Under the pieces are notes generated by a model that was not told the DNA's origin, did not search any database, and was given only the letters and a program-made list of their open reading frames with translations. From the NCBI RefSeq assembly GCF_947497005.1, contig NZ_CANMFF010000019.1, positions 1 through 64,000 on the forward strand: a stretch of DNA of 64,000 bases. Direction: 5' to 3'. The first letter of the stretch is position 1. Each line of letters begins with the position of its first letter. The translations under genes and the position numbers were made by a program. Origin of the DNA: an uncultured Ruegeria sp. GTDB lineage: Bacteria; Pseudomonadota; Alphaproteobacteria; Rhodobacterales; Rhodobacteraceae. This document shows positions 18,729-26,604 of the stretch, piece by piece.

Positions 18729-19745
18729 ATGGCAAAACGCAAACGACTGACCCCAGCCCGGCCAGATTATCTGGAGGACAATCGCCCTGTCCCCGGCCCG
18801 ACATCCATGTTCTCTGCGGATACACCCCGCGCCGCGCCACCGGTTGCACAGGTGGCCGGGGCCACGGCGGCTCAGGCGGCGCTGGAAGAGCTGTCCGGAG
18901 AGTTGCGCGCCGCCCGGGCCGAAGGGCGGCTGGTGCAGGACCTGCCGCTGGAGTCCATCGAGGAAACCTATCTGGTGCGCGACCGCCTGGCGGCCGATGA
19001 CGCAGATATGGAGGCGCTGAAAGAAAGCCTGAAGGCGCGGGGCCAGCAAACCCCGATCGAAGTCGTGGAACTGGCCGAAGGGCGGTATGGGTTGATTTCC
19101 GGCTGGCGGCGTATGAGTGCGTTGCGGGCGCTGGCTGCGGAAACGGGCGAGGCACGGTTTGATACTGTGCGTGCATTCCTCAGACAGCCGCAGAGCGCGT
19201 CAGACGCTTACGTGGCCATGGTCGAGGAAAACGAGATCCGCGTCGGGCTAAGCTATTATGAACGCGCCCGGATCGTGGCACGGGCAGCAGAGCAGGGGGT
19301 TTATCCGGATGAAGCTGCCGCCCTGCGCGGGCTTTTTGCGTCAGCCAGCCGGGCCAAGCGATCCAAGATCGGCTCGTTCATCTCGATCTATCACGCGCTG
19401 GATGACCATCTGCGTTTTGCCTCGGCCATCCCCGAACGGCTGGGCCTGTCGATTGCAAAGGTTCTGAAAGAGCAGGCTCAAGCAGCTTCTTTGATCGCCA
19501 AGGCGCTGCAGAAGGCCGAGCCCCAGAGCGGAGAATCTGAAATTTCAGCTCTGACCCGTGTCTTAAACAGCCTGGGATCGAACGGGGTAAAACCACCCGC
19601 TGCCGAGGTGCCCGGGAAAGAAACATTCGGCAGCATTCAGTTGAAACAGAGTCGAAACGGTGCACAGGTCACCCTGTCCGGCGAGGGGCTGTCTGAGGCA
19701 TTTCTTGCAGAGCTGAAAGCCTGGCTACACGCGCGCGGCACATGA
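18729..19745 (+). CDS. parB: ParB partition protein
   Basis: The 338-residue protein carries the ParB/sulfiredoxin-like nuclease fold: DLPLESIEETYLVRDRLAADDADMEALKESLKARGQQTPIEV, then YGLISGWRRMSAL with the GxRR box, then EENEIRVGLSYYERARIV and a helix-turn-helix region. It binds parS and spreads or clamps onto DNA, using CTP in well-studied homologues. ATG 18729 follows AAAAGGAGA at 18715-18722. The gene is flanked on both sides by identical parS palindromes. Confidence 0.93.
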   Translation: MAKRKRLTPARPDYLEDNRPVPGPTSMFSADTPRAAPPVAQVAGATAAQAALEELSGELRAARAEGRLVQDLPLESIEETYLVRDRLAADDADMEALKESLKARGQQTPIEVVELAEGRYGLISGWRRMSALRALAAETGEARFDTVRAFLRQPQSASDAYVAMVEENEIRVGLSYYERARIVARAAEQGVYPDEAAALRGLFASASRAKRSKIGSFISIYHALDDHLRFASAIPERLGLSIAKVLKEQAQAASLIAKALQKAEPQSGESEISALTRVLNSLGSNGVKPPAAEVPGKETFGSIQLKQSRNGAQVTLSGEGLSEAFLAELKAWLHARGT

Positions 19746-19763
19746 TGTTTCGCGCGCGAAACA
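19746..19763. promoter_or_regulatory. parS: parS centromere palindrome 2
   Basis: A second identical copy of the 18-bp palindrome TGTTTCGCGCGCGAAACA directly follows the parB stop. With copy 1 it brackets parB at 1088-bp spacing. Confidence 0.88.
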
Positions 19764-20335
19764 GAGGCCGAGAGATCCGGGTGCATTGATCTGCGGGCTT
19801 GGACCTGATCTGGCTTTGTCGTTTCAGTGCCTGGTGGGATTTGGGAAAATGGGCCTCAAGACCCGCCATACGCGTGGCCGTTAGCCAGAAGAAATCGCCT
19901 ATGTAACCGCTTCATTTTCAAAGCCGTGCCTCATGCTGTAACCTTGAAATCAATGGGCTCTGAGCCTGCCGTCACGAACGTCAACGATCAAAAAAACTGC
20001 AGCAGAACCGGTTGTATGGGTATGCTCACTGTGCCTGATGAGATCGTTTGTGGTATCCCTATGGTCATTCGAACGTTGATTTTCAGTATGATCTAACAGG
20101 ATATGTTTCGCCCATGACGGTAAAATTGTTAATTATTGGACTGCAACCCGTAGTTTTTTTGGGGGGTGAACAAGAGAATATCTAGAGCAGCATTATGAGG
20201 AAGTGCGCAGACATCCAGCTTACATCGTTGAAGGCCGCTTAGGTTTGACGCTCAGCGATAGCCGCCTTTCATTCTGCTGCGGTTTCCTTATCGCGCACGT
20301 GTTGGGCCATATATGTCAGAGGTAATTTGGCGTTA
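19764..20335. other. Intergenic region after parB
   Basis: About 570 bp. A run of seven T followed by six G (around 20154-20166) and AT-rich DNA near 20120-20180 are visible, but no gene is supported. It marks the junction between the plasmid backbone and the next glycan block. Confidence 0.4.
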
Positions 20336-20398
20336 ATGGTCGGCAATGCGCTCGAAGGAGGAGCAAGAGTGCAAGACTTAAAGCAAACAAAGCTATGA
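20336..20398 (+). CDS. Candidate 20-residue leader peptide coupled to the next gene
   Basis: ATG 20336 opens a frame coding MVGNALEGGARVQDLKQTKL that ends at TGA 20396-20398. This stop overlaps the ATG of the next gene as ATGA. The coupling matters because the large gene has no ribosome binding site of its own: the only strong purine tract (GGAGGAG near 20356-20362) lies inside this frame, 6 bases before an internal in-frame GTG at 20369. Translation of the short frame could deliver ribosomes to the downstream start. The in-frame sequence upstream of ATG 20336 is also open, so it could be the end of a decayed gene. Confidence 0.35.
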   Translation: MVGNALEGGARVQDLKQTKL

Positions 20399-21939
20399 AG
20401 AAGTCATATGTTCTCATTCGTTTGGCTTCACCCCTGCTGATTTTCTCGGGGGTTCTCATATTTCGGGATGCTCTCGTGGATTTTCTGGAAACTACGACGG
20501 GTAGTCTGGGGTTCATGACGCGCCTAATCGGGGTCATTTCAACGGTTTGGGAAAGAGCTCTGCTGTTTGTATTGATTGTCCTGGCTTTGGGGGCTGTGAT
20601 CTTCCTGTTTTCCCGCTTCTTACCAAAACGCATCCGGTCACTTGCGTTGTTTGTCCTTGTCGTGGGGGGCGTCAGCTGGGCGTTGTACCCATGGACGGGA
20701 CGTGACGCAGTTGTGCTTGGCGTTGTCAGCGGTGGGGTTTTGATTGCGAATTCCGGGGCGTTCTGGGCGCAATATCTTCGTAAGCCGGTGTCCGGCAGAT
20801 TAATTGATGCAGTGATGATCTGCGCGGTTGGTCTGGCCGAAATATTGTTGCCGCGCCCCTACTATCTTTGGATAAGATGCAAGCTAGGTTCAGATGCACC
20901 ACGCAAAGAGCCCGGTTTTGGGCGCTACATTCCTGGTGTTGTTGTCGCATCTGCTCTCATCGTTGCTTTTTTCCCTTTTCCTAGGTTAGCAGAAATTGGG
21001 CAAAACCTGTTTATGTCCCCTCAGGCCAAGGTGATTTTCGGGCCGCGCTTCGGAATTTACACAAAGTACGACATAGCTTCGATGGTGTTTGATCCTGTTT
21101 CGGGTCAGCTTTTTTTATGCGGAAACGGGACAAATACGTTGCTGGTGCTGCTCCCCGAAACCCAAGAGGTGAGCGACACGGGGATCATAACCGACAAAAC
21201 TCAATTCTGCGTTTTTGACCCTGACCGCAGGCAAATATCTTTCGCCAACCGGGCAGCTGGGAAATTGATTTTGGTGGATGTTGAAAGCCGCAAAGTCGTG
21301 TCAGAGCGTGCTTTGGGATCTGTGCCCTCTGGTGAAATTATTATGGGTTATAATCCTTCGGCGGATGTTCTTATTGCAGCATCCGAAGCTGCAGAACGAG
21401 TCGAAGATGTCGACTCGGTGCAAATATTCGATGCCAATAGCTTGGCGCGCAAGTTGACACTGGACGTAGATCCCGGAAATCTCATCACCCATCCTCTTAA
21501 ACCAATTATGTACGTAAACTTTTTCTTCCGTGATGAAGGTGTACATGCTTTCGATCTGAGTAGCGGAGAGTTGCTCGCCAGCACCCCTTCGGACGATCGC
21601 AGCGATCGATCTACAGTCGACGTTACACGAGAAGAATTGCTGGTGACCTCCCCGGTGCATGCTCGCATCCAGGTCTTTGATACGACCACTTTGACACCAA
21701 AGAACAGCTTCCCCACGGTATTTGGCGCGCGTGGGTTGGCGTTGGATGCAGAGCGTGATCTGCTTTTGGTCGGAAGTATACTAACGAACCAGGTTGACGT
21801 GATTGATCTGAAGACTCGAAAATCTCTACGGCGCTACAGGCTGGGGCCCTGGCTGCGTGATATCGTCATCGATCCCAAGAGCGGGATGGCCTATGTTTCC
21901 TCGCGCTTTGGGGTCTATCAATTGAAATATCTAGAGTGA
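20395..21939 (+). CDS. Membrane protein with C-terminal beta-propeller-like domain
   Basis: The 514-residue product has two parts. Residues 1-205 contain about six hydrophobic segments (for example ALLFVLIVLALGAVIFLF and YIPGVVVASALIVAFF). Residues 220-514 show repeating WD/YVTN-like blades: DIASMVFDPVSGQLFLCGNG, CVFDPDRRQISFANRAAGK, GLALDAERDLLLVGS, DIVIDPKSGMAYVSS. The propeller probably faces the periplasm as a ligand or glycan sensor or scaffold, but no catalytic residues are seen. I know no named family with this exact arrangement. It converges with the UDP-sugar dehydrogenase gene. Its start depends on the ATGA overlap with the short leader frame. Confidence 0.7.
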   Translation: MKKSYVLIRLASPLLIFSGVLIFRDALVDFLETTTGSLGFMTRLIGVISTVWERALLFVLIVLALGAVIFLFSRFLPKRIRSLALFVLVVGGVSWALYPWTGRDAVVLGVVSGGVLIANSGAFWAQYLRKPVSGRLIDAVMICAVGLAEILLPRPYYLWIRCKLGSDAPRKEPGFGRYIPGVVVASALIVAFFPFPRLAEIGQNLFMSPQAKVIFGPRFGIYTKYDIASMVFDPVSGQLFLCGNGTNTLLVLLPETQEVSDTGIITDKTQFCVFDPDRRQISFANRAAGKLILVDVESRKVVSERALGSVPSGEIIMGYNPSADVLIAASEAAERVEDVDSVQIFDANSLARKLTLDVDPGNLITHPLKPIMYVNFFFRDEGVHAFDLSSGELLASTPSDDRSDRSTVDVTREELLVTSPVHARIQVFDTTTLTPKNSFPTVFGARGLALDAERDLLLVGSILTNQVDVIDLKTRKSLRRYRLGPWLRDIVIDPKSGMAYVSSRFGVYQLKYLE

Positions 21940-22043
21940 TTTGTCGCCGGATTTTAGCTGTCTCAACAGAGGGTTACGAAGGTATAGACGCTCCCACACA
22001 CCTTCTTGGGGCCGACGGGGGTGCGCCATCGACGACAAGGCGG

Positions 22044-23414
22044 TTACATCTTGACCAGTCGTCCGTCCGTCACCCTGAGCCCCTGTTTTTCAAAGACATT
22101 GCGCGTGTCGAAGATCAACGTGGCCTCGCGCGCAATCAGACCATAATCCGGCGCGCTGTGATCGGTGATTACGGCCACCGCCGCATAACGTTTCAGGTTT
22201 TTTGCTGTCAGCGGCTGGGATGTCCGGCCCGCAAGCTGCGGGTATTCGCCACCTTCGGGCAGGCGGGGGAAATACGGGTCGTGATATTCGACCTCGGCGC
22301 CCAGCTTTTCCAGCTCGTCCAGCAACACCAGCGCCGGGCTGCGCCGGGTGTCCTCGACATCGCGCTTATAGGCGATGCCCATCAACAGGATGCGCTGCCC
22401 GGTCAGGGGCTGTCCGGTTTCCGCCAGCGCAGACCCGTTGCGCGCGGCCAGTTCCGCCGCCATCCGTGCCGCCAGCATTTCCGGCACCGCGTCATTGCTG
22501 GAGCGGGCCAGATTGATCAGCGGTGTATCAGATCCTGCATCCGCGGCGCGCCAGGCCAGATAGGCCGGAGACACCGGGATGCAGGCCCCACCAATTCCGG
22601 GACCGGGATAGAAGGGCATGAAGCCGAACGGCTTGGTCGCAGCCGCCTCGATCACCTCCCAGACATCCACGTCCATTGCTTCAAGCGCGGTCTTCAATTC
22701 GTTGACCAGCGCGATATTGACGGTGCGAAAGCTGTTTTCGACCAGCTTCACCGCTTCGGCTGTGGCGGCCGAGCTGACCGGAACAGCGCTGGTGACGATG
22801 GCGCGGTAGAAATCCTCGACCAGTTGCCGCGACAGCGGATCATCGGCGCCGACCACTTTGGGAATGCTGTGCGTGTCGAATGTGTCATTGCCGGGATCTT
22901 CGCGCTCGGGCGAGAAGGCCAGGAAGAAATCGGAACCTGCCCGCAGTCCGCCCGCTTCGAGGATCGGCTGAACCAGCGTGGTCGTGGCTCCGGGCCAGAC
23001 GCTGCTTTCCAGCACCACCATCTGACCGGGGCGCAGATGCTGCGCGATGGTCTGCGCGGCGGCGGCGACAAAGCACATGTCCGGGTCTTGTGCGTCAGTC
23101 AGCGGGGTCGGCACGCAGATCAGGATGATATCGGCCCCGGCCAGTGCTGCGGCATCCTGCGTTGCGCGAAAGTGCCCACTATCCACCGCCTGCGCGATCC
23201 GGTCTGACGCCAGATACGATATGACCTGATCACCCTGGTTGATCCGCGCCACCCGGTCGGAGTTGAGATCAACGCCGGTGGTATCGAACCCTTCGTCATA
23301 GGCGGTCAGCGCCAGCGGCAGGCCGACATAGCCCAGCCCAACCACGGCAACCCGCGCATCGCGCGCCGCGATAAGCTGCTTGAGGGACTGATGGTGCGAG
23401 GTTTCGTAGTTCAT
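22044..23414 (-). CDS. Nucleotide-sugar dehydrogenase (UDP-HexNAc 6-dehydrogenase-like)
   Basis: The 456-residue enzyme has an N-terminal Rossmann motif (VAVVGLGYVGLPLALTAYDEGFDTTGVDL), ESSVWPGATTT, FSPEREDPGN and a C-terminal UDP-binding domain. It should oxidise C6 of a UDP-sugar to the uronic acid with two NAD, as WecC, TviB and WbpA do. The active-site Cys is present (Cys278), but the usual GGHCIPVDP reads GGACIPVSP, so the His before the Cys and the following Asp are replaced. ATG 23414 follows AGGATAG. The uronic acid it makes could be the substrate of the AsnB-like amidotransferase. Confidence 0.88.
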   Translation of the reverse strand: MNYETSHHQSLKQLIAARDARVAVVGLGYVGLPLALTAYDEGFDTTGVDLNSDRVARINQGDQVISYLASDRIAQAVDSGHFRATQDAAALAGADIILICVPTPLTDAQDPDMCFVAAAAQTIAQHLRPGQMVVLESSVWPGATTTLVQPILEAGGLRAGSDFFLAFSPEREDPGNDTFDTHSIPKVVGADDPLSRQLVEDFYRAIVTSAVPVSSAATAEAVKLVENSFRTVNIALVNELKTALEAMDVDVWEVIEAAATKPFGFMPFYPGPGIGGACIPVSPAYLAWRAADAGSDTPLINLARSSNDAVPEMLAARMAAELAARNGSALAETGQPLTGQRILLMGIAYKRDVEDTRRSPALVLLDELEKLGAEVEYHDPYFPRLPEGGEYPQLAGRTSQPLTAKNLKRYAAVAVITDHSAPDYGLIAREATLIFDTRNVFEKQGLRVTDGRLVKM

Positions 23415-23582
23415 AATCTATCCTGATCGTACAAAGTCACACTGAATTAAAATTAGCTTAGCAGATTGGAAACCTTCTCTCTTCATCGGATAGGACAGAT
23501 TGGAAACGAAGCCAACTAATTTGTCGTTCCCGGCAAAGACCCGGAATGGGCGTTTCCGAAAAAGAGGTAATCTCGATTCAAG

Positions 23583-24668
23583 TCATCGATTGTTTTGCAT
23601 GCTCTCGACCCATTCATCGAAGAAAACACAAGGTTCATAGCCGATCTGAGCCTGTGCATGTTGGATTGAAACCTCTGGCTGACCGGCAAAAAGCCTGCGC
23701 CCGGCCAGGTCAGGCATCACGGGTCGGGGTGGTGTCAGCCGGGCCTGAACGGACCGTATCCGCTCTGCGGCGGCCTCGACCCGGCGGCGCCCGACAAGGT
23801 GGCGCAGGCGCGCGCTGATCTGACCAGCCAGAGAAGGGCCTGCGGACGTGCTGCCATCGGGCGGCGGGGGCGGGGTCGGGTTCGCCGCCGGATCGCATCG
23901 GACCTCTCCGCATCCGGCAAGCCGGGCATAGCCTTCGAAAAATGTCTTCCATCCCAACTTGTCCGGCCCGCTGATCAGGTATCGCTCGACCCCGGTCTGG
24001 GGCGATGAGGCCGCGCGCAGGGCCGCCTGTACCACGTCATCGACATGGACGGCCGGGCACTGTCCGGGCGGGTCGGGCAGGATGATGCCGCCCCGGCGCA
24101 TCATGGCCAATGGCCCGTTGGTCCAAAGCGCACTGCCAGGTCCGTAGACGATGGTCGGCTGCAAGATGGCGGCGTCGCATTTCCCCTGTAACAGTCTCTG
24201 TTCCATCGCAACTTTGGCACCGCGATAGCTTTGCACATCTTCCGGAGTGATCGGGCTGTGTTCGGTGATCGGCCCGTTGGGCCAGCTGTCATAGACCACA
24301 GCGGAACTCAGATGCACGATGCGTTTGCAGGACCCGTCTTTGGCGGCTTTGATGAGCGCGTCGAAGGCTGCAAGGTTGTCCGCGCCGGAGGCCCGGAAAT
24401 CATAAGCCAGATGAAACAGAGCCGCCGCACCGTCCAGCGCCTGCGTCAGGGTCGGGCCGGGATGCAGGGGGCAAACCAGTGTCTTTGCCCCGGCCTGTTC
24501 CAACGCGGCAGCCCCGTGGCGCGTGCGCAGCAAGGCGGTCACGTCACATCCCGACTTCAGCAGCGCAGCGATCAGACGCTGGCCGATAAAGCCGGTTGCG
24601 CCGGTCACGATCACGCGCTGGCCTGCAAGGCCGTCGCCGGGGCGGGTGTCCATGTGTTTTTCGGTCAT
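23583..24668 (-). CDS. NAD-dependent epimerase/dehydratase (extended SDR)
   Basis: The 361-residue protein opens with VIVTGATGFIGQRLIAALL (GxxGxxG cofactor motif). It has HLSSAVVYDSWP and the catalytic pair in SYRGAKVAME (Tyr-x3-Lys). The C-terminal 90 residues include a proline-rich linker (NPTPPPPPDG) and a basic helix not typical of UDP-glucose epimerases. It likely acts on a nucleotide-linked sugar; the exact reaction is unclear. It is divergent from the SDR gene at 24840, and the 170 bp between them must hold both promoters. It lies upstream of the sugar dehydrogenase gene in the same direction, 168 bp away. Confidence 0.8.
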   Translation of the reverse strand: MTEKHMDTRPGDGLAGQRVIVTGATGFIGQRLIAALLKSGCDVTALLRTRHGAAALEQAGAKTLVCPLHPGPTLTQALDGAAALFHLAYDFRASGADNLAAFDALIKAAKDGSCKRIVHLSSAVVYDSWPNGPITEHSPITPEDVQSYRGAKVAMEQRLLQGKCDAAILQPTIVYGPGSALWTNGPLAMMRRGGIILPDPPGQCPAVHVDDVVQAALRAASSPQTGVERYLISGPDKLGWKTFFEGYARLAGCGEVRCDPAANPTPPPPPDGSTSAGPSLAGQISARLRHLVGRRRVEAAAERIRSVQARLTPPRPVMPDLAGRRLFAGQPEVSIQHAQAQIGYEPCVFFDEWVESMQNNR

Positions 24669-24839
24669 CTTCGCAAGTTCAACATTCTTAATGCGTTGTG
24701 CAACAATTCAGCCCTTTTTCCAAAACTGTGCAGGCCCGGCCTGTCAGTGCACCATAGTGGTATCTACCATTTGGTGGCCACAGATCCCTATGCTAAGCCT
24801 GTGGCATTAGAGTGGATTCTGTTGGTACGAGGGTTTTTC

Positions 24840-25811
24840 ATGCAAATATTGATCACAGGCGGGGCCGGTTTTATCGGGTCGCATCTGGCCGAGCGTCTGA
24901 TTGGCAATGGGCATGAGGTGACGGTGCTGGATGACCTGTCCACCGGATCGCTGCAAAACCTGTCTTCTGTTCAGGATCATTCCGCCTTTCATTTTGTCGA
25001 AGGCAGCGTCTTGGATTCCGGGCTGGTCGAACAGCTGGTTGGGGCCGCCGACGCGGTGTTTCATCTGGCTGCCGCCGTCGGGGTAAAGCTGATCATGGAT
25101 CAGCCCAGCCAGTCGATTGCGACCAATGTTGACGGCACGCAGAACGTGTTGCGCGCGGCTCTGCGTCATAAACCACTGGTCTTCATTGCCTCCAGTTCCG
25201 AGGTTTACGGGAAGGCATCAAAATTCCCGTTCAATGAAGATGACGATCTGACGATCGGCGCCACAAGCATTCTGCGCTGGTCCTATGCCTGCGCCAAGAC
25301 GTTGGATGAGTTCATGGCGCTGGCCTATGCGCGCGAGGTGGATCTGCCGGTGGTCGTGCTGCGCTTTTTCAACACGACCGGCCCACGCCAGACTGGGCGT
25401 TATGGCATGGTTGTTCCGAACTTCATCGAAGCGGCCCTGGCCGGCCAGCCGATTCAGGTTCATGGCACCGGTGAGCAATCGCGCTGTTTCAGCCATGTGG
25501 CCGATGTGGTAGAGGCGCTTATGCGTCTGCTCGATGTTCCCGAAGCCCGGGGGCAGGTCTTCAATATCGGTGGTGAGCAGGAAGTGACGATCCGGGGGCT
25601 GGCCGAAAAGGTGATTGCCGCAACGGGGTCCGCATCCGAGATCCGCCTGGTGCCCTATGAAGAGGTCTATCCCGAAGGGTTCGAAGACATGGCCCGCCGT
25701 CTGCCGGATGTCTCGAAGCTGCGGCGCTTTACCGGGTTCAGCCCGGCGCGCACGTTGGACGACATCATCGCTGACATCATGGCCGAGAAACGCGCCAAAG
25801 CTTACGCATGA
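24840..25811 (+). CDS. NAD-dependent epimerase (UDP-glucose 4-epimerase/decarboxylase-like SDR)
   Basis: The 323-residue enzyme starts MQILITGGAGFIGSHLAERLI. It has FHLAAAVGVKLIMDQP, IASSSEVYGK, the catalytic WSYACAKTLDEF (Tyr-x3-Lys), RFFNTTGPRQTGRYGMVVPNFI and a C-terminal substrate loop. This is the compact SDR type seen in UDP-galacturonate/glucuronate epimerases and UDP-xylose synthases. ATG 24840 is preceded by GAGGG at 24829-24833; the frame is open upstream but lies over the divergent gene. It begins an operon with a methyltransferase and a GMC flavoprotein, 13 bp from the next gene. Confidence 0.85.
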   Translation: MQILITGGAGFIGSHLAERLIGNGHEVTVLDDLSTGSLQNLSSVQDHSAFHFVEGSVLDSGLVEQLVGAADAVFHLAAAVGVKLIMDQPSQSIATNVDGTQNVLRAALRHKPLVFIASSSEVYGKASKFPFNEDDDLTIGATSILRWSYACAKTLDEFMALAYAREVDLPVVVLRFFNTTGPRQTGRYGMVVPNFIEAALAGQPIQVHGTGEQSRCFSHVADVVEALMRLLDVPEARGQVFNIGGEQEVTIRGLAEKVIAATGSASEIRLVPYEEVYPEGFEDMARRLPDVSKLRRFTGFSPARTLDDIIADIMAEKRAKAYA

Positions 25812-25824
25812 AGAGCCAAACACG

Positions 25825-26604
25825 ATGACACCGGGACAAAGAGTTGAAAAGCTGGTGCGCGACACCGCGACCGTGCTGCTGCCGGACCGGCTGCGCAAAT
25901 GGATCCGTAAGCAACAGCGATTGCACAATCTTCAGTCGGTGCCGGTTGGGTCGGTCGATTTCGGCGGGCTGCGGCGGTTGTCGCCGATCAGCGCCGTGTT
26001 CGGGCAGGATCGCGATCTGCTGACCATCGAACGCCATTACATGGAAGAGTTCCTGCAAAACCACAGTGACGACATCCGTGGCCGGGTTCTGGAATTCGGC
26101 GATCCGGCCTATACGAAGAAATTTGGCGGCGACCGGGTCACGCAGGCGGATGTGCTGAGCTATGTTGAAGGCAATCCGCAAGCGACTATCGTGGCGGATA
26201 TCACCGATGCGCCGCATATTCCCGACAACAGTTTTGACTGCATCATCATCACGCAGACCCTGCAGATGATCTTTGAAGTGGGCAAAGCGATCGCAACGCT
26301 CGAACGTATTTTGAAACCCGGTGGTGTGGTGCTGTGCACCTCGCACGGGATGACCCGGGTGGCGCGGCGCGAAGGGGTGGATGACTGGGGCGAATACTGG
26401 CATTTCACCAGCCAGTCCAAGCGCCATTTGTTCCGGGCGGTCTTTCCGGCAGAGAATGTCAAGGTGTCGACCGTTGGCAATGTCTTTACCTGCATCTGCA
26501 ACCTGCATGGCCTTGGGGCCAGCGAAATTGCGCCCGAAGAACTGTCCACCCATGATCCCAACTATGAAATGCTGGTTCTGGTCCGGGCAGTAAAGGCGCA
26601 GTGA
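25825..26604 (+). CDS. SAM-dependent methyltransferase
   Basis: The 259-residue protein has a C-terminal class I fold. A DITDAPHIPDNSFDCIIITQTLQMI segment is followed by LERILKPGGVVLCTSHG. The first motif reads RVLEFGDPAY, an altered form of the usual ExGxG. The N-terminal 80 residues are basic and helical. It resembles Methyltransf_11 proteins that follow glycosyltransferases in EPS loci. The stop overlaps the next start in GTGA, so the methyltransferase and flavoprotein are translationally coupled and probably act in one pathway. Confidence 0.78.
   Translation: MTPGQRVEKLVRDTATVLLPDRLRKWIRKQQRLHNLQSVPVGSVDFGGLRRLSPISAVFGQDRDLLTIERHYMEEFLQNHSDDIRGRVLEFGDPAYTKKFGGDRVTQADVLSYVEGNPQATIVADITDAPHIPDNSFDCIIITQTLQMIFEVGKAIATLERILKPGGVVLCTSHGMTRVARREGVDDWGEYWHFTSQSKRHLFRAVFPAENVKVSTVGNVFTCICNLHGLGASEIAPEELSTHDPNYEMLVLVRAVKAQ

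Noticed and set aside
21936..23207. 423-codon frame opposite the sugar dehydrogenase
   Set aside because: It lies antisense to a clear enzyme and shows Arg/Gln/Gly-rich shadow composition.
24231..24839. Upstream extension of the epimerase frame at 24840
   Set aside because: It lies over the divergent SDR gene, and the conserved start MQILITGGAGFIG with its own ribosome binding site is at 24840.
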